This document shows positions 1 to 8,449 of a stretch of 64,000 nucleotides of DNA, piece after piece (position 1 is the stretch's first letter; every line of letters starts with the position of its first letter). The DNA is taken from contig NZ_QBKA01000002.1 in the NCBI RefSeq assembly GCF_003340475.1, positions 753,501-817,500 of the forward strand, given 5' to 3'. The notes below the pieces were generated by a model that saw only the letters and a list, made by a program, of their open reading frames with translations, did not search any database and had not been told where the DNA came from. A program made the translations under genes and the position numbers. Source of the stretch: Alteripontixanthobacter maritimus. GTDB taxonomy: Bacteria > Pseudomonadota > Alphaproteobacteria > Sphingomonadales > Sphingomonadaceae.

Positions 1-184
1 CGCAATGCGGGCAGGTATAGCTGACGAATTCGACCAGCTCGACCTCTGCCTCGGGATTGCCGATCAGGTGTCCGCCTTCGATTTTTTCGACCGTGGCATT
101 CCAGTTTTGCGCCGAGGCCATCGCGGGCAATGCGAACAGTGCCAACATGGTGGTCGTCGCGATACGGCGTAATGTCGCTTTCAT
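1..184 (-). CDS. DsbA-like thiol:disulfide interchange protein (N-terminal part, cut by window edge)
   Basis: Only the first 61 codons lie in the window, read right to left from an ATG at 184-182. The start is a typical exported N-terminus: basic MKATLRRIA, a hydrophobic core to about residue 22, and an AMASAQ-like signal peptidase I site. A thioredoxin-fold beta strand (EVELVEFVSYT) follows, then a CPHC redox motif at residues 58-61, exactly at the window edge. CPHC is the DsbA active-site type, so a periplasmic thiol oxidase or a DsbA-related protein of the Com1/ScsC kind is likely. Its ATG overlaps the TGA of the upstream DUF721 gene (ATGA), so the two are probably translationally coupled. 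The rest of the protein cannot be judged. Confidence 0.85.
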   Translation of the reverse strand, partial: MKATLRRIATTTMLALFALPAMASAQNWNATVEKIEGGHLIGNPEAEVELVEFVSYTCPHC

Positions 185-753
185 CTCTGTTCGTCTTTCC
201 TGTCGCCCAGACTGCGAGCCAATGCTTCAAGTACGGATCGCAATTCGGGATCTCCGATATCGCGCAGGCTTTCGCCCAGTTCCATAGGGATAGCCTTCAG
301 CGATGGCGGTGGTTTGGGCTTATCCCTTGACGGAGGCGGCTGCACCTCGCCTTGCCGCAGCTTGACGCGGGCCACGGCATTGTACCCGAAGAAACGGTTC
401 ACCCGTTCGATAATTTCCGGCACCACTTGCTGGATCAGCGGCGCGTGCGAACCTTTCACGACTAGTTGCAGCGTGCCTTCTTCTTTCTCACCCGGCGGAA
501 AACGGATCGCCTCGGGGATACAAACGCGGGCATGGGTATCGCCCACGATTTCCGGCCATCTTGTCACGACATTGGACTGGACGAAGCCGAAGCGGCGAAA
601 GGCGGTTCGCCCGATTTGCGGCATCAGTTCGGAAATAGGCTTGGCCGAACCGCCGCGGGGCCGCTCGTAAGGACGCGGCGTCTTGCGTTTTGCCTTGGGC
701 ACGGCGGGTTTCTTGCGTGCCGCCGGCGCAGGTTTGGGATCGTCGCGTTCCAT
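181..753 (-). CDS. DUF721 (DciA-like) protein
   Basis: A 190-residue protein when started at the ATG at 753. A longer open frame to 897 would run into mutY and is rejected. Residues 1-40 are basic and proline-rich (KPAVPKAKRKTPR) and probably disordered. The DUF721 domain follows at about 45-145, with the signature TRWPEIVGD and a later ELVVKG-like strand (LQLVVKG). The C-terminal 45 residues are again proline-rich and low in complexity. DUF721 proteins include DciA, the ancestral loader of the replicative helicase DnaB, so a replication-initiation role is possible; in alphaproteobacteria this is inference only. It is divergent from mutY with a gap of only 29 bases between starts, and its TGA overlaps the next ATG. 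Confidence 0.8.
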   Translation of the reverse strand: MERDDPKPAPAARKKPAVPKAKRKTPRPYERPRGGSAKPISELMPQIGRTAFRRFGFVQSNVVTRWPEIVGDTHARVCIPEAIRFPPGEKEEGTLQLVVKGSHAPLIQQVVPEIIERVNRFFGYNAVARVKLRQGEVQPPPSRDKPKPPPSLKAIPMELGESLRDIGDPELRSVLEALARSLGDRKDEQR

Positions 754-782
754 AGATGCACCAGCCATGCCATAGGCGCCCC

Positions 783-1835
783 ATGACTGCCAGTACCCGC
801 CGCCAGGATATCGCCGACCGCCTGCTCGCTTGGTATGACGAACATGCGCGCGATCTTCCTTGGCGGGCAAGACCAGGTGATGCTCCGAAAGACCCATACC
901 GTGTCTGGCTATCCGAGGTAATGCTGCAACAGACCACCGTGGCGGCCGTAAAACCGTATTTCGCGAAATTTACGGACACATGGCCAAGTGTCGACGCGCT
1001 GGCGGCTGCGCCTGAAGAGGACGTGATGGCCGCGTGGGCCGGACTGGGCTATTATTCCCGCGCGCGCAATCTGGTAAAGGCTGCCCGCGAAGTGGCCGGG
1101 TTGGGCGGGTTCCCCGACACCGAGGAAGGTCTGCGAAAACTTCCGGGGCTAGGAGCCTATACCGCGGCCAGTGTCGCCGCGATTGCATTCGGACGCCGCG
1201 CGGTGGTGGTGGACGCGAATGTGGAGCGGGTGGTGTCGCGCCTGTTCGCGATCGACGAACCGTTGCCCGGCGCACGCAAAGCAATCCGCGCGGCTACGGA
1301 TACGATCACACCTGACTTACGCAGTGGAGATTTCGCGCAGGCGATGATGGACCTCGGCGCGACAATCTGCACGGCGCGGGACCCCAAATGTCTGCTCTGC
1401 GTGCTGTCGGACAGTTGCAAAGCCCGCAAGACGGGCGATCCGGCGCGCCTTCCCGTCAAACCGCCGAAAAAGGCCAGACCGCTCCGTTACGGGACCGCAT
1501 GGTGGATCGAGCAGGACCAGCGCGTCTGGCTGGTCACCCGGCAGGGAACCGGAATGCTGGGCGGCATGCGCGCCCTTCCGGACGATGGCTGGAACGCGAA
1601 AGCCGATGGCAATGCGCAACCCCCGCTGCCACAGGAGTTTAGCCCTGCCGGTAGCGTGGTTCACGGTTTCACGCACTTTACCATCGAGCTCGACGTACGA
1701 GCGACCCTGACTGCAGAAGCGCCTGAAGGGGAAGGCGAGTGGTGGCCGATCGCGACGCTTGACGAAGCGGGTCTGCCTACTTTGTTTGAGAAAGCCTCCG
1801 CGCGGGTGCTGGCGAACCGGCGGGGCGAAACCTAG
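783..1835 (+). CDS. mutY: A/G-specific adenine DNA glycosylase MutY
   Basis: A 350-residue enzyme that removes adenine mispaired with 8-oxoguanine in base excision repair. The HhH-GPD fold is clear: catalytic Glu45 in SEVMLQQT, the helix-hairpin-helix LPGLGAYTAAS at about 120-130, and catalytic Asp144 in VVDANVERV. The iron-sulfur loop is intact, with Cys196, Cys203, Cys206 and Cys212 in the C-x6-C-x2-C-x5-C pattern. The C-terminal third is a Nudix-like 8-oxoG-recognition domain (MutT-like; GSVVHGFTHFTIELDV). I chose the ATG at 783 because MTASTRRQDIADRLLAWY matches the usual family start; an in-frame ATG at 756 would leave only two bases to the divergent DUF721 start. Confidence 0.95.
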   Translation: MTASTRRQDIADRLLAWYDEHARDLPWRARPGDAPKDPYRVWLSEVMLQQTTVAAVKPYFAKFTDTWPSVDALAAAPEEDVMAAWAGLGYYSRARNLVKAAREVAGLGGFPDTEEGLRKLPGLGAYTAASVAAIAFGRRAVVVDANVERVVSRLFAIDEPLPGARKAIRAATDTITPDLRSGDFAQAMMDLGATICTARDPKCLLCVLSDSCKARKTGDPARLPVKPPKKARPLRYGTAWWIEQDQRVWLVTRQGTGMLGGMRALPDDGWNAKADGNAQPPLPQEFSPAGSVVHGFTHFTIELDVRATLTAEAPEGEGEWWPIATLDEAGLPTLFEKASARVLANRRGET

Positions 1836-2053
1836 ATAATGCCGCCGCCCAGGCTCAGGCGCACCACGGCAATGACAAATACCACCAGGCAAAAGTTCCG
1901 GCCGCCATTCTTCGATGAAAGCGCGCCCACCGCCGCGCCGATCAGCGCAATCGGAAGAACGAACCAGTTCCCCCAGCCGAGCAAAGGGATGGTGGATGGT
2001 ATGGCTAGCAGCAGTGCGACGATACCGACGAGTATGGATACAAGATTTAGCAT
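1832..2053 (-). CDS. Small hydrophobic membrane protein, function unknown
   Basis: A 73-residue protein with two or three strongly hydrophobic stretches: residues 5-25, 28-45 with a GWGNW turn before it, and 53-66. It ends in a glycine-rich tail. It is an inner-membrane protein of unknown role. It lies tail to tail with mutY, and the stop codons overlap by a few bases. No long competing frame covers it, and the hydrophobic pattern is coherent over the whole length, which supports a real gene. I do not recognise a family. Confidence 0.6.
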   Translation of the reverse strand: MLNLVSILVGIVALLLAIPSTIPLLGWGNWFVLPIALIGAAVGALSSKNGGRNFCLVVFVIAVVRLSLGGGII

Positions 2054-2169
2054 GTGTCTTATCTACCTAACACAGTAATGGTTTTCAAGTAAAACCGGTC
2101 ATTGACCATGCATGTTGTATGCCGCAGACCTCGCCAGCAATATTATCGTGAGAAGGATCGCGCGCAACC

Positions 2170-3513
2170 ATGGCCTATCGTAACTTTGCCGACCCGCAAT
2201 TGTCCCGTCGCAACCTGCTTCGCGGGGGCGCGATAGCAGGCTTCGGCGCGTTGGCGGCAGGGCTCCCGGCGCAGGCGCTATGGGCACATACGCAAACTGC
2301 GATCGCGCCTACTGGCGATCTGCCCTGGCCCAATGTTCGCGCCACGGTGGAGGAGTATGTATCGAGCGGCAAGGTAGCCAACATGCTCACGACGTTTGGC
2401 TTCGGCCAGCGCGATCCGCAGGTCATCATGGGTGGCACATTAGCCAAGCCTGGCCAGAAGGGTGGCCAGACCCCTGTCGATATGGATAGCCTGTACCGGA
2501 TCTATTCCATGACCAAGCCGATTACCGGCATGGCGGTGATGATGCTGATCGACGAGGGCAAGCTCGGTCTAGACCAGCCGCTCGCCGATATCCTGCCGGC
2601 ATTTGCCAACATGCAGGTGCAGGTGGAAGCGGATGGCAGCATCGGGCCGGAGAATCTGGAACCGGCCAAGCGACCCATCACGATCCGGCATCTGCTGACG
2701 CACACGTCAGGGCTGGGTTACGGCATCATCCAGAAGGGCCCGATCATGCAGGCCTATACCGAACGCGGGCTGGTTCCGGGGCAAGTCAGCCGCCTGCCGA
2801 TCCCTGGGCTCGGCCGGGGCAATCCGGTGCGAAGTCTGGCAAAGTTTGCCGACGAGCTGGCGCAATTGCCGCTGGTCTATCAGCCGGGTACGCAATGGAG
2901 CTATTCCGTCAGTCTCGATCTGCTTGGCCGGGTGATCGAGGTCGCTTCGGGCAAGCCATTCGATGTTTTCCTCAAGGAACGGTTGTTCGAGCCTGCCGGT
3001 ATGGACAGCACGTATTTTACCGTCCCGAAAAGCGAAATCGAGCGATTTACCACCAATTATGGGGTGTTGGGCGGGGCGCTGCTGCCTATCGATCCAGCAG
3101 AAACTTCCATCTATCTCGATGATCCTGCCTTCGCATTCGGCGGGGCCGGGCTGGTCTCCAGCGCGCGCGATTACGACCGTTTTCTGCGAATGCTGATTGG
3201 CTACGGCAAGATCGACGGCAAGCGGGTGATGGGCGAGCTGGCGGTTCGCGTGGGTACATCCAACCTATTGCCGGCCAACACCTCCACTGCCGGTACCTTC
3301 ATGGGCGATGGCGGTTTCGGTGCAGGCGGGCGCGTTACTGGGAAGGCGTTCGGTTGGGGCGGGGCGGCTGGGACCGCTGCTTTTGCTGACTTCGACACCG
3401 GGTTGCGGGCGCAGCTTTTCACGCAATATATGCCGAGCCAGGCGTACCCCATTCAAAGCAACTTTTCCGAACTGGTGATGAAGGATGTGGCGATGATGCG
3501 GGCGGGTAGCTGA
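2170..3513 (+). CDS. Tat-exported serine hydrolase, beta-lactamase/EstB family (class C fold)
   Basis: A 447-residue beta-lactamase-family (Pfam PF00144) protein. The N-terminus LSRRNLLRGGAIAGF followed by an Ala/Gly-rich segment is a twin-arginine signal, so export in folded form to the periplasm is likely. The catalytic SxxK motif is SMTK at residues 113-116, and the second conserved element is YSV at 245-247 in GTQWSYSVSLDLLGRV. The conserved HTSGL motif is at about 178-182. Family members are esterases, D-aminopeptidases or penicillin-binding-like hydrolases; the substrate cannot be read from sequence. A GGAG-like stretch (AGAAGGA) lies about 10 bases upstream of the ATG. It probably leads a short run into nudC, five bases downstream. 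Confidence 0.88.
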   Translation: MAYRNFADPQLSRRNLLRGGAIAGFGALAAGLPAQALWAHTQTAIAPTGDLPWPNVRATVEEYVSSGKVANMLTTFGFGQRDPQVIMGGTLAKPGQKGGQTPVDMDSLYRIYSMTKPITGMAVMMLIDEGKLGLDQPLADILPAFANMQVQVEADGSIGPENLEPAKRPITIRHLLTHTSGLGYGIIQKGPIMQAYTERGLVPGQVSRLPIPGLGRGNPVRSLAKFADELAQLPLVYQPGTQWSYSVSLDLLGRVIEVASGKPFDVFLKERLFEPAGMDSTYFTVPKSEIERFTTNYGVLGGALLPIDPAETSIYLDDPAFAFGGAGLVSSARDYDRFLRMLIGYGKIDGKRVMGELAVRVGTSNLLPANTSTAGTFMGDGGFGAGGRVTGKAFGWGGAAGTAAFADFDTGLRAQLFTQYMPSQAYPIQSNFSELVMKDVAMMRAGS

Positions 3514-3518
3514 CCGCG

Positions 3519-4406
3519 GTGGCCACCGCCGCATTACCGATTGCATTTTCGGGGTCGCCGCTCGACCGGGCCGATAATATGCGTACCGATCCCGAGGCGC
3601 TGACGGGCCTGCTGAACTGGCGCGCTCGGTTGCTGAAGCTGGATGGACTGTCGCCGGTGATCGGGCAGGATGGCGCGCTGGAATGGGGCACGCTGGCCGA
3701 TGCGCCGGATGATGCGGAACTGGTGTTTCTCGGAATGGAGGATGGCAAGGCGTGTTTCGCCGCCGTTCCAGCGAACGGCGCGGGTGGCCCGGCCTATGCC
3801 GATCCCGCCATCTGGAGCGCGATGCGCACCCTGCCGCCGTCCGACCTCGCCACTTATGGCGGCGCGCGCAGTCTCGTCGATTGGCATGCCCGGCATCGGT
3901 TCTGCGCACGCTGCGGTGCGGCGACGCGTCTTGCAAAGGGCGGTTGGCAGCGCGATTGCCCGATATGCGAGGCGCAGCATTTTCCGCGTACCGATCCTGT
4001 CACGATCATGTTGGTGGAACATGATGGGCAGCTATTGCTGGGTCGCCAGCCGCGCTTTCCCGAACGCATGTATTCCGCGCTCGCCGGCTTCGTGGAACCG
4101 GGCGAGACCATCGAGGAAGCCGTGGCGCGCGAAGTTCACGAGGAGGCAGGTATCCGGGTGAATGCGGTCGAATACGTCGCCAGCCAACCCTGGCCATTCC
4201 CAAGCCAGCTGATGATCGGCTGCTATTGCACGTGCGATGATCCGGCGATCACCATCGACAGGACCGAACTCGACGATGCCCGCTGGTTCTCGCGCGAGGA
4301 ACTGGAAGCTGCGCGCGACGCCGGGCACGAGGGAACCGCCGAGCTGATCTTCCCGCAACGGTCTGCCATCGCGCACAATCTGGTGACATGGTGGCTAGGC
4401 CGGTGA
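3519..4406 (+). CDS. nudC: NADH pyrophosphatase NudC (mRNA NAD-decapping family)
   Basis: A 295-residue Nudix hydrolase that splits NAD(H) to NMN(H) and AMP; E. coli NudC also removes NAD caps from RNA. A zinc ribbon is formed by Cys129, Cys132, Cys147 and Cys150. The Nudix box runs from Gly190 to Gly211 (GFVEPGETIEE..REVHEEAG). The family-specific SQPWPFPS motif is present at 222-229 and separates NudC from other Nudix proteins. The start is GTG at 3519, five bases after the serine hydrolase stop. The gene overlaps the next one (GTGA at 4403-4406), suggesting a three-gene transcript. Confidence 0.95.
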   Translation: MATAALPIAFSGSPLDRADNMRTDPEALTGLLNWRARLLKLDGLSPVIGQDGALEWGTLADAPDDAELVFLGMEDGKACFAAVPANGAGGPAYADPAIWSAMRTLPPSDLATYGGARSLVDWHARHRFCARCGAATRLAKGGWQRDCPICEAQHFPRTDPVTIMLVEHDGQLLLGRQPRFPERMYSALAGFVEPGETIEEAVAREVHEEAGIRVNAVEYVASQPWPFPSQLMIGCYCTCDDPAITIDRTELDDARWFSREELEAARDAGHEGTAELIFPQRSAIAHNLVTWWLGR

Positions 4407-5092
4407 GCGGTCCTGCGCCCACCGAAATGCGGATCGATATCTGGTCCGACGTGATGTGTCCGTGGTGTATCATCGGCTGGAAACGGCTTGAACAGGCGCT
4501 TGCCACTTTGGATGGCGAGATCGCTGCGGAGGTCCGCTGGCTACCGTTTGAACTCAACCCGGACATGGCAGCGCAAGGCGAGGAGCGAACGTCGCATCTG
4601 GCCCGAAAATATGGCCGCACACCGGAAGATGCTGCGAAGATGGGCGCGCATATGTCCCGGCAGGCAGCGGATGCCGGGTTCAGCTTCGACTATGCGGGGG
4701 AGGGCGAGGCGCCGCCTGCCATGATGTGGAACACGTTCGAAGCGCACAAACTGCTTCGCTGGACGCTGGCGGAACACGGGTCCGATGCGCAGATGCGGCT
4801 GAAGCTGGCTCTGTTTACTGCGCACTTCCAGCACCGGCGACGTATCGGAGAGCGCGATGTACTGCTCGATATCGCCGAGGAAGAAGGGTTGGACCGTGAT
4901 GCCGCCGCTGCTGCGCTGGACGATGAAACCGTCGCGCACATCGTGCGGATGGAGGAGCGGCAAGCCATGGACAACAACATCACCGGCGTCCCGGCAGTGG
5001 TGGTGGACGGAAAGTTCCTGATCCCCGGCGCGCAGGAGCCGGACGTGTATGTAAACGCGCTACGGCGAATCGCGTCCAAGGTGAAAACCTGA
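4403..5092 (+). CDS. DsbA-family oxidoreductase, FrnE-like (cytoplasmic)
   Basis: About 229 residues. The thioredoxin-fold start IDIWSDVMCPWC carries a CPWC redox motif at residues 19-22, and a cis-proline loop (ITGVPAVVVDGKF) lies near the C-terminus with an inserted helical domain between them. There is no signal peptide, as in FrnE, a cytoplasmic disulfide isomerase; related proteins are 2-hydroxychromene-2-carboxylate isomerases, which lack both cysteines. I prefer the GTG at 4403, which forms a GTGA overlap with the nudC stop; ATGs at 4388 and 4427 are alternatives. No clear Shine-Dalgarno decides between them. Confidence 0.85.
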   Translation: MSGPAPTEMRIDIWSDVMCPWCIIGWKRLEQALATLDGEIAAEVRWLPFELNPDMAAQGEERTSHLARKYGRTPEDAAKMGAHMSRQAADAGFSFDYAGEGEAPPAMMWNTFEAHKLLRWTLAEHGSDAQMRLKLALFTAHFQHRRRIGERDVLLDIAEEEGLDRDAAAAALDDETVAHIVRMEERQAMDNNITGVPAVVVDGKFLIPGAQEPDVYVNALRRIASKVKT

Positions 5093-5187
5093 GGATACGC
5101 CGTTTGCGCGTCATCGCTGCAATGGATTACAAGGGTAGGAAAACGTACTAAGTCTGCGCCGGCTGCGAATGGCGAGTGTCGTAGAGC

Positions 5188-5580
5188 CTACACCAACCCC
5201 AGCTTCTGCAGTTTTCCCATTAGCCGCCCCGGCAGCACATCCCCGATATCCTCACCCTCTTCCAGGTCGCGTGGGGTGTTTTCCTCCGCGAGGTAGCGCC
5301 AGCCCTGATGGGCGCGTTTGGGCTGGGGATAGACGGGGATCAGTACCGGCTCGAGTTCGATGAACCAGCGCCCGTCGTCGCGCTGGGTGAAGCGTTTGAT
5401 GGGGCTACGACCGACCAGCGCATGTTCGCGAATCCAGTATAGAGAGCCGCCCACCATCTCTTTATGCCGCTTGGGCAGGTAGCGTGTGGTCAGCCGCATA
5501 TCCCTGCGATTGCGAAACCAGCTTTCCAGATCGGCGTGGCTTTTCGCTCCGAAAGCGATCTTGGTCATGTGCAGCGGCAT
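5188..5580 (-). CDS. DUF1489 family protein
   Basis: A 130-residue soluble protein that matches the alphaproteobacterial DUF1489 family in length and layout: an N-terminal MTKIAFGAKSHADLESWF helix, the conserved RYLPKRHKEMVGGSLYWI stretch, a central LVGRSPIKRF, and a C-terminal QGWRYL segment. Its function is unknown; there is no signal peptide or membrane span, and the many Arg/Lys residues around the middle could suit nucleic-acid or nucleotide contact, but that is a guess. It lies downstream of mgtE on the same strand, 31 bases after its stop, and could be cotranscribed. Confidence 0.8.
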   Translation of the reverse strand: MPLHMTKIAFGAKSHADLESWFRNRRDMRLTTRYLPKRHKEMVGGSLYWIREHALVGRSPIKRFTQRDDGRWFIELEPVLIPVYPQPKRAHQGWRYLAEENTPRDLEEGEDIGDVLPGRLMGKLQKLGLV

Positions 5581-5611
5581 CAGTGTTTAAATAGTCACGT
5601 AGCGCTGCGGC

Positions 5612-7051
5612 TCAACCCGCAAGGCCCGCTGCCACCGCCAAGCCAAGAAACGCGAAAAAGCCCATGGAGTCCGTGATCATGGTGACGAACACGCTGCTGG
5701 CCACGGCAGGATCTTGATCCAGTCGTTCGAACATGACCGGCACGGCAACGCCAGCCAGTCCCGCAGTGATGACGTTGATTACCATGGCGAGCGCAATCAC
5801 GCCGCCCAACATGGGGGTAAAAATCACGCCAGTTGCGAGACCCACCAACACGGCAATGGTCACACCATTCAGTAGCGCGACCCGCATCTCGCGCACCAGC
5901 ATACGCCCGGTGTTGCTGCGGGTCAGCTGGTTCATCGCAATGGCGCGCACGGTCACGGCCATAGTCTGCGTTCCGGCATTGCCGCCCACGCTGGCGACGA
6001 CTGGCATCAGCACCGCAAGCGCGACCAGCTGTTCGATGGCAGCACCGAAAAACGCAATGATGGCGCTGGCAATCACCGCCGTGCCGAGGTTCGCGATCAG
6101 CCATCGAACGCGGCTGGAATAGGCATCGCGGATCGGTTCGTTGATGTCGCCTTCGCCAGCGCCCGACAGCAGCAGCGTATCTTCGCCGGCCTCTTCGGAG
6201 ATGATGTGCACCACATCGTCGACGGTCATCTGCCCGACGAGCCGTCCATTTTCGTCGATTACGGCGGCGCTGATGAGGCCGTATTTCTGGAACATCAGCG
6301 CGACTTCTTCCTGGTCCATCGCGGCCGGGACCAGCGTCTGGTCGCGCTTCATCACATCGGTGAGCGCGATAGTGCGCGGCGTGGTCAGGATCCAGGACAG
6401 CTCGCAAGTGCCAACCGGGTGGTGGGCGGCATCGACCACGAAAATTTCCCAGAAGTCGGTCGTCGCTTCCCGTTGCCGCAAATAATCGATGACGTCGCCA
6501 ACAGTCAGATGCTCAGGAACGGCCACGAAGTCGCGGCTCATCAACCGGCCGGCGGTTTCTTCGGGATAGGCGAGCGCGCTTTCGATAGCGGCGCGGTCTT
6601 CTGCATCCAGCTCCGCCAGAACCGCCTGCTGGTCCGCATCGTCCAGATCCTCGATCATCTGGACGGCGTCGTCGGTTTCCAGTTGCTCCGCGATGCCTGC
6701 AACCGCGCCAGCATCCAGCGTTTCGATCATGTCCTCACGGACGTAATCGTTGAGTTCCGCGATCACTTCGCTGGATAGCAAATCGGTAATAGCGGCAGCC
6801 AATGCGCGGCGGTCGTCGCGGTCGAGCAGTTCCAGCAGGTCGGCAATGTCGGCGGGGTGCAACGGTTCGACCAGATCGTAGGCTCGGTCGGTGTCATCTT
6901 CGTCCAGCGCGGTAGTCACGCTGCGAACATATTCGGGCTTCAGCCGGTTTTCTTCGTCATGCCGCTCGTCGTCGATCCGGTCGTCGGGACGGCCGCCCGG
7001 CTCTGCCGCCAGCAGCTTTTCTTCGGCAGGATCTGGTGCAAGGTCGGCCAT
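5612..7051 (-). CDS. mgtE: Magnesium transporter MgtE
   Basis: A 479-residue MgtE channel. Residues 1-35 are acidic, followed by the superhelical N domain (HPADIADLLELLDRDDRRAL) to about 155, then two CBS domains (about 160-280) that sense cytosolic Mg2+. The C-terminal 200 residues form the transmembrane pore, with hydrophobic segments starting near VRWLIANLGTAVIAS and the conserved PVVASVGGNAGTQTMA motif. MgtE imports Mg2+ (also Co2+) and closes when internal Mg2+ is high. The gene is divergent from the cyclophilin gene across about 150 bases. No M-box-like leader was recognised in that gap. Confidence 0.96.
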   Translation of the reverse strand: MADLAPDPAEEKLLAAEPGGRPDDRIDDERHDEENRLKPEYVRSVTTALDEDDTDRAYDLVEPLHPADIADLLELLDRDDRRALAAAITDLLSSEVIAELNDYVREDMIETLDAGAVAGIAEQLETDDAVQMIEDLDDADQQAVLAELDAEDRAAIESALAYPEETAGRLMSRDFVAVPEHLTVGDVIDYLRQREATTDFWEIFVVDAAHHPVGTCELSWILTTPRTIALTDVMKRDQTLVPAAMDQEEVALMFQKYGLISAAVIDENGRLVGQMTVDDVVHIISEEAGEDTLLLSGAGEGDINEPIRDAYSSRVRWLIANLGTAVIASAIIAFFGAAIEQLVALAVLMPVVASVGGNAGTQTMAVTVRAIAMNQLTRSNTGRMLVREMRVALLNGVTIAVLVGLATGVIFTPMLGGVIALAMVINVITAGLAGVAVPVMFERLDQDPAVASSVFVTMITDSMGFFAFLGLAVAAGLAG

Positions 7052-7202
7052 GCGTAGGTCCTAGGCGGGGCGAGGCGAAAAACAAGAGTACTGCTAACCA
7101 AGTCGGCGGCGATACCTTTTGACGCATCCATCCACGTCTTGGGGTGACATTGCGTCTCGCGCACCTATATCTCGGGCAACATTTCAGTGGAGGAATACAT
7201 TA

Positions 7203-7667
7203 ATGGCCGATCAGACCCTGACCCTCACGCTCGACACCGGCAACGGTGAGAACGGCGATGTCGTTATCAAGCTTCGCCCCGATCTTGCGCCCGGGCACGT
7301 TGAGCGCATCGTGGAGCTGGCGAAAGACGGCTTCTACGACGGCGTGGTGTTCCACCGTGTGATCCCAGGCTTCATGGCGCAAGGCGGCGATCCGACCGGC
7401 ACAGGCATGGGCGGCAGCGAGAAAGCCGATCTGAAGGCTGAATTCAGTGCCGAGCCGCACACACGCGGCACCTGTTCCATGGCGCGTAGCCAGATGCCGG
7501 ACAGTGCCAACAGCCAGTTCTTCATCTGCTTCGACGATGCCCATTTCCTGGACGGGCAATACACCGTCTGGGGTGAAGTAACCGGCGGTATGGATCATGT
7601 GGACGCGCTGCCCAAGGGCGAGCCACCCGCGAACCCGGGCAAGATTGCCAAGGCCACGATCAGCTGA
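7203..7667 (+). CDS. Peptidyl-prolyl cis-trans isomerase, cyclophilin type (cytoplasmic)
   Basis: A 154-residue cyclophilin without signal peptide. The catalytic-site elements are present: VVFHRVIPGFMAQGGDPTGTG (Arg of FHRV; Gln in MAQGG), NSQFFICFDDAHFLDGQYTVWGEV near the end, and a closing KGEPP turn. It catalyses proline isomerisation in folding proteins. The start at 7203 is fixed by a GGAGG Shine-Dalgarno at 7191-7195; the longer frame from 7119 has no such site. A good intrinsic terminator follows at 7691-7719, so it is probably monocistronic. Confidence 0.95.
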   Translation: MADQTLTLTLDTGNGENGDVVIKLRPDLAPGHVERIVELAKDGFYDGVVFHRVIPGFMAQGGDPTGTGMGGSEKADLKAEFSAEPHTRGTCSMARSQMPDSANSQFFICFDDAHFLDGQYTVWGEVTGGMDHVDALPKGEPPANPGKIAKATIS

Positions 7668-7690
7668 ACGGCATATTTGCGATACTTTCG

Positions 7691-7719
7691 AAAAGGGTGG
7701 CAATATTGCCCCCTTTTTT
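7691..7719 (+). terminator. Rho-independent terminator of the cyclophilin gene
   Basis: AAAAGGG-t-GGCAA pairs with TTGCC-c-CCCTTTT around a short AT loop, and a run of six T residues closes the element 50 bases after the cyclophilin stop codon. The A-run on the left also makes it usable in the opposite direction, for the oxygenase gene that ends at 7746. Confidence 0.8.
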
Positions 7720-7745
7720 ATGCGTGATGGTTCGGTTGAGCGGCT

Positions 7746-8348
7746 TTAGACCGAGTGTCCGTCATGATGGGTGGGATCGAATGTGTAGAAGCAGCTGTGC
7801 GTGTAGCGCATTCCGGACGTAATCTTCTTCACCCCATGCAGATATGCTGCAGTCGATGGGAAATAGGCCAGCATGCGGGGCTTGATGGTTGGTTGCATAC
7901 CAAGCACCGGAAAATGGATTTCGCCGCCGGTAAATTCGTCGTTGAGATAGATGATGGAGGCAAAGGCGCGCCACGGGAATTCGTTGGACTTGCCATTGGG
8001 ATGTTCACAATCCGCGTGCGGGGCCTGGCTATCCCCCGGCCGCCACCGAACCAGTTGCAACGTATCGGCATAAACGGAATCGACGATGCCGTAATGAGCC
8101 GTAATCGTTTTCGCTGCACGCCGCCTGATCTTCTCCATCAGCTTCAGCGTTTTGGCAGGCATTTTGGAAGGATTGATCATCCTGCCATGCCAGACATCGG
8201 TCGTCGGTAACGAGGTATCCCACTGCGCTTTGGGAGATTTGGCATGGAACAGTAGTTGCTTGCGCTCCTGTTCGGTAATGAAATCCTCGACAATACCGAT
8301 CGGTTTGCCGGTCAGGCTGCGTGCCGAAAGCATGTGCGCGTCGTCCAT
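7746..8348 (-). CDS. 2-oxoglutarate/Fe(II)-dependent oxygenase, prolyl 4-hydroxylase-like
   Basis: A 200-residue double-stranded beta-helix oxygenase. The metal triad is visible: His111 and Asp113 in the HAD motif and His171 in YLHGVKKI; Arg181, ten residues later, is the usual 2-oxoglutarate carboxylate anchor. The P4Hc layout (WRAFASIIYLNDEFTGGEIHFP) is typical. Substrate is unknown; bacterial relatives hydroxylate proline in proteins or free substrates. No signal peptide. It sits alone between the cyclophilin and a LysR gene, with a gap of about 100 bases upstream that probably holds its promoter. Confidence 0.85.
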   Translation of the reverse strand: MDDAHMLSARSLTGKPIGIVEDFITEQERKQLLFHAKSPKAQWDTSLPTTDVWHGRMINPSKMPAKTLKLMEKIRRRAAKTITAHYGIVDSVYADTLQLVRWRPGDSQAPHADCEHPNGKSNEFPWRAFASIIYLNDEFTGGEIHFPVLGMQPTIKPRMLAYFPSTAAYLHGVKKITSGMRYTHSCFYTFDPTHHDGHSV

Positions 8349-8449
8349 TCCAGCTAAGGGACTGTTGTTCCTAATAATCTAGCCGGATATTCCTGAGAGT
8401 AAACCGGGAAAGGACATAAGACGGGCCTGACGTCGGCCAAGCGTGTCGA

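Noticed and set aside
7052-7202. A possible Mg2+ riboswitch before mgtE
   Set aside because: The 150-base divergent gap shows no stem pattern like an M-box or ykoK element, and it is too short for one plus two promoters.
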